Assembly: GCF_000024265.1 (NCBI RefSeq)
Contig: NC_013204.1
Span: forward strand, 914,180 to 978,179
Direction: 5' to 3'
Source: Eggerthella lenta DSM 2243
GTDB lineage: Bacteria > Actinomycetota > Coriobacteriia > Coriobacteriales > Eggerthellaceae
Length of the DNA stretch: 64,000 nt
Position numbers and translations under genes: made by a program. Shown here piece after piece: positions 34,793 to 42,892 of this stretch. A model generated the notes under the pieces. The model was not told where the DNA came from. It did no database searches and saw only the letters and a list, made by a program, of their open reading frames with translations. Each line of letters starts with the position of its first letter. Position 1 is the first letter of the stretch.

Positions 34793-35782
34793 ATGACGAA
34801 AACGCGCGTCGGCATATTCGGATACGGCAACCTGGGGCGCGGTGTGGAGCTGGCCTGCAGGCAGAACGACGATTTGGAATTGGTGGCGCTGTTCACGCGT
34901 CGCGACCCGGCGACGGTGAAGCCGCTGACCGAGGGCGTGCCGGTGTTCGCCGCCGCCGATATGGAGGCCCATCAGGCCGACGTGGACGTGCTCGTCCTGT
35001 GCGGCGGCAGCGCGAACGACCTGCCCGAGCAGACGCCCGCATGCGCGAGCATGTTCAACGTGGTCGACTCGTTCGACACCCACGCGAACATCCCCGCCCA
35101 TTTTGCCGACGTGGACGCCGCCGCGAAGGTGGGCGGCAAGGTGGCCGTCATCTCGGCAGGCTGGGATCCTGGCATGTTCTCCATCGCGCGCCTGTACGCA
35201 TCCAGCGTGCTGCCCGAGGGCGAGGACTACACGTTCTGGGGCCGCGGCGTCTCGCAGGGTCACAGCGACGCCATTCGCCGCATCGAAGGCGTGGCCGACG
35301 CGCGCCAGTACACCGTGCCCGTCGCCTCGGCGCTCGAAGCCGTGCGCAACGGCGAGAAGCCGCAGCTGACCACGCGTCAGAAGCACACGCGCGAGTGCTT
35401 CGTCGTGGCCGAGGAGGGCGCCGACCTGGCGGCCATCGAGAAGGCCATCGTCGAGATGCCGAACTACTTCGCCGACTACGACACCACGGTGACGTTCATC
35501 TCGCAGGAGGAGCTGAACCGCGACCATGCCGGCATCCCACACGGCGGCTCCGTGTTCCGCTCGGGTGTGACCGGTCAGAACGGCGAGCATACCCACGTGG
35601 TGGAGTACTCGCTCAAGCTGGATTCAAATCCCGAGTTCACCGGCAGCGTGCTGGCGGCCTGCGCCCGTGCCGCGCACCGCTTGAGCCGCGAGGGCGCCGT
35701 CGGGTGCAAGACGATGTTCGACATCGCCCCTGCCTACCTCTCCGCGAAAAGTGACGAGCAGCTGCGCGCCGAGATGCTGTAG
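34793..35782 (+). CDS. ddh: meso-Diaminopimelate D-dehydrogenase
   Basis: A 329-residue NADP-dependent enzyme that makes meso-diaminopimelate directly from tetrahydrodipicolinate, supplying lysine and the peptidoglycan cross-link residue. The N-terminal Rossmann fold has GIFGYGNLGRGVE. Family segments DSFDTHANIPAHF, SAGWDPGMFSI, TFWGRGVSQGHSDAIRRI and HGGSVFRSGVTG are all present. The start ATG 34793 follows GTGAGGAG. The gene stands alone and ends with a bidirectional hairpin shared with the convergent deformylase gene. Confidence 0.95.
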   Translation: MTKTRVGIFGYGNLGRGVELACRQNDDLELVALFTRRDPATVKPLTEGVPVFAAADMEAHQADVDVLVLCGGSANDLPEQTPACASMFNVVDSFDTHANIPAHFADVDAAAKVGGKVAVISAGWDPGMFSIARLYASSVLPEGEDYTFWGRGVSQGHSDAIRRIEGVADARQYTVPVASALEAVRNGEKPQLTTRQKHTRECFVVAEEGADLAAIEKAIVEMPNYFADYDTTVTFISQEELNRDHAGIPHGGSVFRSGVTGQNGEHTHVVEYSLKLDSNPEFTGSVLAACARAAHRLSREGAVGCKTMFDIAPAYLSAKSDEQLRAEML

Positions 35783-35805
35783 CGATTCGCTCATCCGATA
35801 TGTCG

Positions 35806-35836
35806 AAGGCCCCGTCGTTTGCAGCGACGGGGCCTT
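35806..35836. terminator. Bidirectional terminator between ddh and def
   Basis: AAGGCCCCGTCG and CGACGGGGCCTT form a 12-bp perfect stem with a short loop, and TTTT follows on the plus strand. It sits 23 bases after the ddh stop and 10 bases before the convergent def stop, so it can serve both strands. Confidence 0.88.
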
Positions 35837-35845
35837 TTCGATGCC

Positions 35846-36256
35846 TTAGATCAAAACGCCGTTGCAGTGGTCGATCTCGTGTTGGATGATCTGGGCGGTG
35901 AAGCCGGTGAAGGTTTTGACTCGCGGCTTCATGGCGAGATCCTGGTAGCTCACCTTGATGGTGCGATAGCGCGTCGCGGAGCGCGTGCCCGAAAGCGACA
36001 GGCAGCCTTCTTCCGCCTCGTAGGTGCCGGCGCACGAGATGATCTCGGGATTCAGCATGGCCACGTGCGAGCCGCCGTCGTCGAAGACGATGATGCGTTT
36101 GAGCTCGCCGATCATGTTCGCCGCCATGCCGACGCAGGAATGACGATGCGCCTCCAGCGTGTCCAGCAGGTCCTGCGCGATGGGCAGGTCGGCCTCGGTT
36201 GCCGGTGCCGACGCGCGCTGCAGAACCAACTCGTTTCTCATGATGGGACGAATCAT
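35846..36256 (-). CDS. def: Peptide deformylase
   Basis: A 136-residue metalloenzyme that removes the N-formyl group from new proteins. All three motifs are seen: CVGMAANMIG (motif 1 with a variant Met for Gln), EEGCLSLSG (motif 2, metal-binding Cys) and QHEIDHCNGVLI (motif 3 HExxH with catalytic Glu). It is short because the usual C-terminal helix is missing; the protein ends soon after motif 3. The start at 36256 is used instead of 36433, which would add 59 unrelated residues. It diverges from the fic gene. A second homologue in the window (42315-42734) lacks the Glu. Confidence 0.85.
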   Translation of the reverse strand: MIRPIMRNELVLQRASAPATEADLPIAQDLLDTLEAHRHSCVGMAANMIGELKRIIVFDDGGSHVAMLNPEIISCAGTYEAEEGCLSLSGTRSATRYRTIKVSYQDLAMKPRVKTFTGFTAQIIQHEIDHCNGVLI

Positions 36257-36368
36257 CGCCAAAAACCTCTCCACGTGACGAGCCTTTGCCGTTTGGTGCG
36301 ACAAGGCTCGCTTTCCTACACTCTCTTGGTATAGTGTACGTGAACTTGACAGACGGGAGGCGCAGATC

Positions 36369-37049
36369 GTGGACGCAGTCGCATTCATGCGTGGCAATAG
36401 AGCGTATTTCGAGGATTTTATAACGAGGAGCACCTATCATTCGAATGCCATCGAAGGCAGCACGCTTTCGTACGCTGAAACGTATGCGATTCTCTGGAAT
36501 GACAACTCGTTGCAAGTGACCGCTACTGCACGAGAGTTGTACGAGGCCATCAACCACAAATATGCGTTGAGCCTTGCGCTCGAAGATATGCAGGCACCCT
36601 TGAGCGAGAGGCTCGTCAAGGAGATCGCGCGGGCTATCAACAAGAACATCAATGAAATCGGGGGTTACAGAACGGTTTCGGTGCTTATCCGCGGTGCAGA
36701 GCACATTCCGCCGAAGCCGAACCAGGTGAACCAGCTCATGATGCAGCTGGTATACGAGTACAACCATGACGACGACGTCGATCCGTACCTGCGCGAGGCG
36801 CGTTTCCATATCCGGTTCGAGCGCATCCATCCCTTCGAAGACGGCAATGGGCGTACGGGCAGGATACTTGTCAATCGCGGGCTCTTGCAGGCGGGACTGG
36901 CTCCCGTTGTCGTTCCGTTCGAGCGTCGTGCCGAGTACCTTGCGATGCTTGCCGGCGGCGACCCGGACGGGCTTGCCGAGATGTTCCGGTCGCTGTCCCA
37001 TGACGAGGAGGAACGCATCGCGCTGTTCGCGGAAGCTGCTCAAAAGTAG
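36369..37049 (+). CDS. Fic-domain protein (class II, self-inhibited)
   Basis: A 226-residue Fic protein predicted to transfer AMP (or another NMP) to a target hydroxyl. The catalytic motif HPFEDGNGRTGR is complete at 154-165. The inhibitory helix motif [S/T]xxxE[G/N] is visible near the N-terminus (SNAIEG, residues 25-30) and places it in class II, where the same chain holds its activity in check. The flap region is SVLIRGAEHIPP. GTG 36369 follows GGGAGGCGCAG. No separate antitoxin is adjacent, in agreement with the internal inhibitor. The target is unknown. Confidence 0.9.
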   Translation: MDAVAFMRGNRAYFEDFITRSTYHSNAIEGSTLSYAETYAILWNDNSLQVTATARELYEAINHKYALSLALEDMQAPLSERLVKEIARAINKNINEIGGYRTVSVLIRGAEHIPPKPNQVNQLMMQLVYEYNHDDDVDPYLREARFHIRFERIHPFEDGNGRTGRILVNRGLLQAGLAPVVVPFERRAEYLAMLAGGDPDGLAEMFRSLSHDEEERIALFAEAAQK

Positions 37050-37300
37050 ATCGCAGTCGCGAAGGCGGCAAGGGCGAACAGGATTCCGAATGCCGCCGCG
37101 ACGGCGCGCTCCTTGCCGGCGAGGCCGAAGCCGATGCCGCGCATGCCTTCGAGCAAGCTGGCCTTTCTGCGGGTCGGGCGCGGTTCCTCGCGCAGCCGAC
37201 CGCCGGGGATGACTTCGATCTCCACCGTGCGGGTCGGGCGCGCGTGGGCTCCGTGCTGCTGTCGGGGCTGGGGGAGCGGTGCGAGGGCTGCGTTGCTCAT
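37040..37300 (-). CDS. Small C-terminally anchored membrane protein
   Basis: An 86-residue protein with a basic, Pro/Arg-rich cytoplasmic part (residues 1-60) and one hydrophobic C-terminal segment (about 63-85). AAGGAG is well placed before the ATG at 37300. It overlaps the end of the convergent fic gene by 10 bases. No family is recognised. It lies downstream of purF on the same strand, but a terminator separates them, so it probably has its own promoter. Confidence 0.6.
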   Translation of the reverse strand: MSNAALAPLPQPRQQHGAHARPTRTVEIEVIPGGRLREEPRPTRRKASLLEGMRGIGFGLAGKERAVAAAFGILFALAAFATAIYF

Positions 37301-37395
37301 AAGGTCTCCTTCGTCGACATCTCGTTCGTATGCTGTGAAGGATACAGGAAACGCGCGCCTCGCTTGTCCTATTATAGGGACATCGGTGCAAGCGT

Positions 37396-37427
37396 GAAAA
37401 AAGCCCGACGGCGAATCCGTCGGGCTT
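37396..37427 (-). terminator. Rho-independent terminator after purF
   Basis: Read on the minus strand, AAGCCCGACGG and CCGTCGGGCTT form an 11-bp stem with a 5-base loop, followed by a run of T residues. It lies about 39 bases after the purF stop. Confidence 0.92.
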
Positions 37428-37465
37428 GAACGATCGAAGCTGGCTGGTGCAAGCGATCCGGCTTG

Positions 37466-38893
37466 CTACTCCTTGCCGGTCCAGCAGTACGTGCACACCT
37501 TCTCGGGATCGATGCCGATGGCTTCCAGCATGCCGTCGAGCGACTGGTAGCCCAGCGAGTCGAAGCCCATCTGCTCGCAGATGGATTTCAGCATGCACTT
37601 GCCGCGCTCGGTGGAGCCGTCGGCGTACTCGTCGAGGTGCTGCACGCCCTCCTCGCCTTCCAGCTGGTCCACCATGCGGCGCGCGAGCAGCTCCATGTCG
37701 GAGCGGCTGCTGGAGAAGCTCAGGTACTTGCAGCTGAACATGATGGGCGGGCAGGCCGAGCGCATGTGCACTTCCTCGGCGCCGCACTTGTACAGGAAGT
37801 CCACCGTCTCGTTCAGCTGCGTGCCGCGCACGATGGAGTCGTCCACGAACAGCAGCTTCTTCTCGTTGATGAGCTCGGGGATGTGGATCTGCTTCATCTT
37901 CGCCACGCGGTTGCGCACTTCCTGGTTGCTCGGCATGAACGAGCGCGCCCATGTGGGCGTGTACTTGATGAAGGGGCGGGCGAAGGGGGTCTTGCACTCC
38001 GTCGCGTAGCCGACGGCGTGCGGCACGCCCGAGTCGGGCACGCCGGCCACGTAGTCGAGCTCGGGCACGCCGCCCGTCGCGGCTTCGTCGCGGGCCATGA
38101 TGGCGCCGTTGCGATAGCGCATGACCTCGACGTTCACGCCCTCGTAGTTCGAGTTCGGGTAGCCGTAGTACACCCACAGGAAGGCGCAGATCTTCATCTT
38201 GTCGCCTGCGGGGGAGATGGTGCGGTACTCGTCGGGGTTCACCAGCACGATCTCGCCGGGGCCAAGCTCGTATTCGTCGCGATAACCCAGCTTGTGGTAG
38301 GCGAACGACTCGAACGAGATGCAGAACCCGTCATCGCTCTTGCCGATGAGCACCGGCAAGCGGCCCATCTTGTCGCGCGCGGCGATGATCTGGCCGTCCT
38401 GCGTGATGATGAGCAGCGTGAGCGATCCGTCGATGGATTCCTGCGCGTGCTTGATGCCCGAGACGAAGTCGTCCTTCTGGTTGATGAGCGCGGCGACGAG
38501 CTCCGTGGTGTTCACCTTGCCCGAGCTCATGGCCATGAACTGGCGGCCGCCGCTGGCGAAGTTGCGCTCCACCAGCTCCTCGGCGTTGTTGATGGCGCCC
38601 ACCGTGGTGATGCCGAACGTGCCCAGGTGCGAGCGCACCAACAAAGGCTGCGGGTCGGTGTCGCTGATGCAGCCGATGCCGCTGCAACCGTGGAAGCCCT
38701 GCAGGTCGTCTTCGAAGCGCGTGCGGAACGGCGTGTTCTCGATCGAGTGGATCTCGCGTTGGAAGCATCCTTCCTCCGCGTCGTGGAAAATCATGCCCGC
38801 GCACTTCGTTCCCAGGTGGGAGTGGTAGTCCACGCCGAAGAACACGTCCAGCACCACGTCGTGATGCGCCGCCGCCCCAAAGAATCCGCCCAT
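37466..38893 (-). CDS. purF: Amidophosphoribosyltransferase homologue lacking the N-terminal Cys
   Basis: A 475-residue PurF-type protein: an N-terminal Ntn glutaminase-like domain followed by a phosphoribosyltransferase domain with the PRPP loop LLFVDDSIVRGTQ. PurF makes phosphoribosylamine from PRPP and glutamine. In active enzymes the mature chain begins with a nucleophilic Cys (CG..G). Here the start reads MGGFFGAAAHHD, so that position is Gly. Either it uses free ammonia, or it has another role, or a true purF lies elsewhere. AAAGGCAAGC precedes ATG 38893; the ATG at 38935 gives no Cys either. Overall length and the C-terminal CTYCWTGKE are typical of this divergent group. Confidence 0.85.
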   Translation of the reverse strand: MGGFFGAAAHHDVVLDVFFGVDYHSHLGTKCAGMIFHDAEEGCFQREIHSIENTPFRTRFEDDLQGFHGCSGIGCISDTDPQPLLVRSHLGTFGITTVGAINNAEELVERNFASGGRQFMAMSSGKVNTTELVAALINQKDDFVSGIKHAQESIDGSLTLLIITQDGQIIAARDKMGRLPVLIGKSDDGFCISFESFAYHKLGYRDEYELGPGEIVLVNPDEYRTISPAGDKMKICAFLWVYYGYPNSNYEGVNVEVMRYRNGAIMARDEAATGGVPELDYVAGVPDSGVPHAVGYATECKTPFARPFIKYTPTWARSFMPSNQEVRNRVAKMKQIHIPELINEKKLLFVDDSIVRGTQLNETVDFLYKCGAEEVHMRSACPPIMFSCKYLSFSSSRSDMELLARRMVDQLEGEEGVQHLDEYADGSTERGKCMLKSICEQMGFDSLGYQSLDGMLEAIGIDPEKVCTYCWTGKE

Positions 38894-39041
38894 TGCTTGC
38901 CTTTCGTTGTGCCTGCCGCTAATCCGTGCCAACAAAAATATCAGTATACGGCTACCGCCGGTCCGAAGGAACGCTGAGCGGCCACGATCCGCGTTTTCTG
39001 CACGAGTTCGCGCCTCGTGGCGAAGCGTTTTCCCTCTTCGG

Positions 39042-40376
39042 TTAGCTCTTCTTGTCCGGAACGATGAAGATGAACACGAGCGAGCTGATCAGCAGCAGGA
39101 ACGGGTAGAACAGAAACGGGATGATCTGGAACGCCGACACCGCGAAACCCAGCTCCGTGGCGGCCGAGATGGCCACGAGCATCTGCGCGCCGTAAGGCAG
39201 GATGCCCTGGAACACACACGAGAACGTGTCGAGCAGCGATGCCGTCTTGCGCTTCGAGATGCCGTACGTCTTCGCCATATCGGCGGCGATGGGGTTCGAG
39301 ATGACGATGGCCACGGTGTTGTTCGCGGTGGCGATGTCCATGGCACCCACCAGCAAGCCCATGCCCAGCTGACCGCCTTTCTTGCTTTTGAACAGGCTTT
39401 TGATGCCGTTCAACAGCGCCACGAACCCGCCGTACTCGCGGATGAGCGCGCAGATGGCCGACACCAGAAGCGCCACCATCGTGGTCTCGAACATGCCTGC
39501 GGCACCCGAGCCCATGTTGGCCAGCAGGTCGGTGGCGGCAGTGGCGCCCGTGGCCACCATGATGATAGAGCCCGACAGAATGCCCAGCAACAGCACGACG
39601 AACACGTTCACGCCGATGATGCCGCCGACGAGCACGATGAGGTAGGGGATGAGCTGGATCAGGTCGTACTCGTGAACGACGCTGCCGCCGAGGTCGGCGC
39701 CGAACGACAGTGCGAGGATGATGACGAGCGATACGATGGCCGCGGGTAGGGCGATCTTGAAGTTCTCGCGGAACTTGTCCTTCATCTGGCAGCCTTGGCC
39801 TTGGCAGGCTGCGATGGTGGTGTCGGAGATGAACGAGAGGTTGTCGCCGAACATGGCGCCGCCCATGACGCTGGCCACGCACAGCGGCAGGCTGAAGCCG
39901 GACGCAGACGACACCGCCACGGCGATGGGCGTGATCAACGTGATGGTGCCCACCGACGTGCCCATCGACAGCGACACGAAGCAGCTCACCACGAACAGCA
40001 CCGCCACGGCGAACTGCACGGGAACGACGGAAAGCAGCAGGTAGGCCACGCTTTCGGCACTGTCGCGACCCACGGTGCCCACGAAGATGCCGGCCACCAT
40101 GAAGATGAGCACCATGGTGACGATGGTCTTGTCTCCCATGCCGCGGCCCATGATGGTAAGCTTGTCATCGAAGGGCAGCTTTCGGTTTTGGAAGCACGCC
40201 ACCAGAAGCGCGACGAGGAAAATCACCACGACGGGGATGTTGTAGAAGCCCATGGGAATGCCCATGCCGTACTCGAACAAGATGCCCAGTCCCAGATACA
40301 GCACCAAAAACACCCCGATCGGAAGCAGCGCCTTGACGTTGCCCTTCTTGACGGTCTCGGTGGTTTTCTCCTCCAT
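39042..40376 (-). CDS. NhaC-family Na+/H+ antiporter
   Basis: A 444-residue membrane antiporter with about eleven hydrophobic segments. The NhaC/CitM-like features are MGTSVGTITLITPIAVAVS and VASVMGGAMFGDNLSFISDTTIAACQGQG, the conserved GD.lSp.SDTT region, repeated in form by GAMDIATANNTVAIVISNPIA. It should exchange Na+ (or malate/lactate, in some members) for protons across the cytoplasmic membrane. The start at 40376 follows AGAAGGGA. It is divergent from the asparaginase gene and monocistronic. Confidence 0.9.
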   Translation of the reverse strand: MEEKTTETVKKGNVKALLPIGVFLVLYLGLGILFEYGMGIPMGFYNIPVVVIFLVALLVACFQNRKLPFDDKLTIMGRGMGDKTIVTMVLIFMVAGIFVGTVGRDSAESVAYLLLSVVPVQFAVAVLFVVSCFVSLSMGTSVGTITLITPIAVAVSSASGFSLPLCVASVMGGAMFGDNLSFISDTTIAACQGQGCQMKDKFRENFKIALPAAIVSLVIILALSFGADLGGSVVHEYDLIQLIPYLIVLVGGIIGVNVFVVLLLGILSGSIIMVATGATAATDLLANMGSGAAGMFETTMVALLVSAICALIREYGGFVALLNGIKSLFKSKKGGQLGMGLLVGAMDIATANNTVAIVISNPIAADMAKTYGISKRKTASLLDTFSCVFQGILPYGAQMLVAISAATELGFAVSAFQIIPFLFYPFLLLISSLVFIFIVPDKKS

Positions 40377-40507
40377 ATTCGTCCCTTCTTGCCTTCGTCT
40401 TCGTTGCGGTGTTCCATCATACCGTAAGGTGCGGGCAATAGAGGGCAAGGCGCGCGTTTTGAGTGCTACACTGTGGCGAGAGCGGTCGAATGGAGGAAAG
40501 CGACGGT

Positions 40508-41515
40508 ATGAAGAAGATACTGCTGGTGGCGACGGGCGGCACCATCGCATCGGTCGAGGACGGACGCGGCTTGGCGCCGGCGCTGAGCGGCGAGGAGCTG
40601 GCGCGCTACGTGCCCGAGATCGCGGATGTGTGCGACTTCGACGTGGTGCAGCCCATGAACATCGACAGCACGAACATGCGCCCGGCCGACTGGATGCGCA
40701 TCCGCGACGAGATCGTGGACGCCTACGACGCCTACGACGGGTTCGTGGTGCTGCACGGCACCGACACGATGGCCTACACGGCCGCCGCGCTGTCCTACCT
40801 GGTGCAGGGCAGCCCGAAGCCCATCGTGCTGACCGGCTCGCAGCAGCCTATGGCCAGTCCCTTCACCGACGCGAAGCTCAACCTGTACCAGAGCCTGCTG
40901 TTCGCGGCCGACGATCGCTCGTGCGACGTGTCGGTGGTGTTCGGCGGCGCGGTGATAGCCGGCACGCGGGCGCGCAAGCAGCGCACGATGAGCTTCAACG
41001 CGTTCACCAGCGTGAACTTCCCCGAGATCGCGCTCGTGCGCGGCGAGCGCATCGTGAGGGCGGGGTCGCCTGCGACGTGCGCGGGCATCGGGGGAGCGCC
41101 GCGCGCGTACGATAGCCTCAACGAGCGCGTGTTCGTGCTCAAGCTGACGCCCGAGATGAATCCGAGCATCTTCAACCTGCTCAAGCGCGACTACGATGCC
41201 GTCATCCTGGAGACGTTCGGCATCGGGGGCATCCCCGACTACGGCGACTACCGCCGCGCCATCTTCGGATGGGTGGACTCGGGGCGCACGCTGGTCGTGA
41301 CCACGCAGGTGCCCGAAGAGGGCTGCGACCTGGGCGTGTACGAGGTCGGGCGCGCTTATGCGGGACATCGCGGCATCCTCAAGGGCGGCGACATGACCAC
41401 CGAGGCGCTTGTGGCGAAGACTATGTGGGCGCTCGGGCAGACGAGCGACCCCGACGAGATCCGCGACCTGTTCTACCGCACGGTGAACCACGACCGGCTG
41501 GCGGAAGAGGGCTAA
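40508..41515 (+). CDS. ansA: Type I L-asparaginase
   Basis: A 335-residue cytosolic asparaginase. The two catalytic Thr motifs are VATGGTIAS (residues 7-15) and VLHGTDTMAYT, with the catalytic Lys in TDAKLNLYQ. It hydrolyses asparagine to aspartate and ammonia. There is no signal peptide, which fits the type I enzyme. ATG 40508 is preferred; ATG 40490 and the ATG-initiated frame at 40463 would add non-conserved residues, and GGAGGAAAG at 40491-40499 suits 40508. The last four bases overlap the convergent thpR gene. Confidence 0.93.
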   Translation: MKKILLVATGGTIASVEDGRGLAPALSGEELARYVPEIADVCDFDVVQPMNIDSTNMRPADWMRIRDEIVDAYDAYDGFVVLHGTDTMAYTAAALSYLVQGSPKPIVLTGSQQPMASPFTDAKLNLYQSLLFAADDRSCDVSVVFGGAVIAGTRARKQRTMSFNAFTSVNFPEIALVRGERIVRAGSPATCAGIGGAPRAYDSLNERVFVLKLTPEMNPSIFNLLKRDYDAVILETFGIGGIPDYGDYRRAIFGWVDSGRTLVVTTQVPEEGCDLGVYEVGRAYAGHRGILKGGDMTTEALVAKTMWALGQTSDPDEIRDLFYRTVNHDRLAEEG

Positions 41516-42060
41516 ACGCGCTCGGCTGCGATGGTTCCGAGGCACACGGTGTGCAGCGGCTTGTAGACGGCGCCCGCGCGGTCGAGCGTGCTCTTGTAGA
41601 GGGTGACGTCGGTCGCCTCGTCGTTTTGGGGAAACGCCAGGTGCGGCAGGCCGACGTGCGGGATGCGAGCGCGGCGCGCGAGGGTGAAGTGCGCTTTGAA
41701 GGGCTTGGCATCGAAGGGCACGTCGCGGGCGCGCAGCTCGTCGCGCAGACGCGCCGCCAGTTGCTCGAGCTCGGGTGCGGCGGCGATGCCCAGCCACAAC
41801 GTCGCGTCGGTTGCGCGGCCGAACTTCCCCAGGCCGTCGCTGCGCAGCGGGACGGGGGACGCGCCGGCGCAGGCGGCTTCCAGCGCGTCGGTCGCGGCAG
41901 CGAGCTGCGCTTCGTCGACGTCGCCGAGGAAGGCGAGCGTGAGGTGGTAGGTGTCGCGCTTCAGGAAGCGCCCCTCCATCGACGCGCTCAGCCGGCGGGC
42001 GAGCGCGGCCGCGTCGTCAGCGAAGTCGGGCGGCAGGTCGAGCGCGATGAACGTCCTCAT
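41512..42060 (-). CDS. thpR: RNA 2',3'-cyclic phosphodiesterase
   Basis: A 182-residue member of the 2H phosphoesterase superfamily (LigT/ThpR). The two HxTx motifs are YHLTLAFLG (about residue 43) and KAHFTLARR (about residue 122), 80 residues apart as expected. It opens 2',3'-cyclic phosphates at RNA ends, and ligase activity in vitro is known for the family. MRTFIALDLP is the typical start. It converges with ansA. Confidence 0.92.
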   Translation of the reverse strand: MRTFIALDLPPDFADDAAALARRLSASMEGRFLKRDTYHLTLAFLGDVDEAQLAAATDALEAACAGASPVPLRSDGLGKFGRATDATLWLGIAAAPELEQLAARLRDELRARDVPFDAKPFKAHFTLARRARIPHVGLPHLAFPQNDEATDVTLYKSTLDRAGAVYKPLHTVCLGTIAAERV

Positions 42061-42169
42061 GGGGAGCTCCTTATTCCATGTCGAGCGGCATCTTGCGCGC
42101 GGGCGCGGGAAAGATGCGGTCGAGCAGCGCGAGATCGTCGCTTCTATACTGCGTGCATAACGCGGACCG

Positions 42170-42310
42170 TTATCCCCGTTTGGAGCCTTGACGGCTGATA
42201 CCGCCTTTGTGGCCCGATGCCTTGTTCGGACCCAAGCCGCCGCGCAGGGCGCGGTTGAGCTTGGGCGCGGGCGGCAAAGGGCGTTCGATGGCGTGCGGCT
42301 TCTTGCCCAT
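42170..42310 (-). CDS. Possible small basic protein
   Basis: A 46-residue frame (MGKKPHAIERPLPPAPKLNR, then ALRGGLGPNKASGHKGGIS) rich in Lys, Arg, Gly and Pro. It starts four bases after the stop of the deformylase-like gene on the same strand. The ribosome-binding site is poor, so translation would rely on coupling. No family is recognised. It may be a real small gene because the sequence composition is unlike random out-of-frame translation, but support is weak. Confidence 0.35.
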   Translation of the reverse strand: MGKKPHAIERPLPPAPKLNRALRGGLGPNKASGHKGGISRQGSKRG

Positions 42311-42314
42311 GAGG

Positions 42315-42734
42315 CTAGACCAGCTTGCCCTTGCAGTGGTCGATGCCGTGCTGGATGATCTGCGCCGTCCAGCCGTTGAAATCCTTCTTGCGCGGCTTGA
42401 GCTCGCCGTCGACCAGTTCGCTGTAGCCCACCTTGATGCGGTCGAAGCGCGTGACTTTGGAGTCGGCTTCAAGCGAGAGGCAGCCTTCGACGGCCTTGAA
42501 CGCGCCGAGCGCCTGCAACAGGCGCGGGTTGTACATGACGTGTGGCTGATCGTCGTCGTCCAGGTACGCGATGATGCAGGTCGTAGCGCCGATCTGGTTC
42601 GCCGCCAAGCAAGCGGCACCGTCCATCGACGTCAGCGTTTCCACAAGGTCATCCGCCACCTGCGCGTCCTCGGCCGTGGCAGGGGTGCATACCTGCGAGA
42701 GGGTGGCCTCGTCCTTTACCAGTTCTTTGATCAT
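42315..42734 (-). CDS. Deformylase-like protein without catalytic Glu
   Basis: A 139-residue homologue of peptide deformylase. Motif 1 is ACLAANQIG (canonical Gln present) and motif 2 is VEGCLSLEA. Motif 3 reads QHGIDHCKG where HExxH is expected, so the catalytic Glu is replaced by Gly while both His ligands remain. It could still bind metal but should lack normal deformylase chemistry. It ends right after motif 3, like the other copy at 35846. It may be a non-catalytic N-terminus binder, or have another activity (inference). ATG 42734 is preceded by GGAGCATC. Confidence 0.85.
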   Translation of the reverse strand: MIKELVKDEATLSQVCTPATAEDAQVADDLVETLTSMDGAACLAANQIGATTCIIAYLDDDDQPHVMYNPRLLQALGAFKAVEGCLSLEADSKVTRFDRIKVGYSELVDGELKPRKKDFNGWTAQIIQHGIDHCKGKLV

Positions 42735-42892
42735 GATGCTCCGTTCAAGGATGGTTCGTCATTCGATGCTTGTCCGAGGATTTTATCATGAAGGAGGACG
42801 AGGTTTTCAGCTTTCGCCGTTTTTGCGCTTGGGCTTGTTGGTGCGGGATGTTGTTGACGATGCATTCAAGCGCTCGTCAATCAAGGGCGGTT

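Noticed and set aside
35637..38177. An 846-codon minus-strand open frame across ddh, def, fic and purF
   Set aside because: It runs through several well-supported genes on both strands and its sequence is low-complexity Arg/Gly/Ala-rich shadow translation.
42061..42169. A tail-like minus-strand frame (LALLDRIFPAPARKMPLDME) ending 10 bases before the thpR start
   Set aside because: It has coding-like composition but no start codon before an in-frame stop, so it cannot be supported as a gene; it may be a scrap of one.
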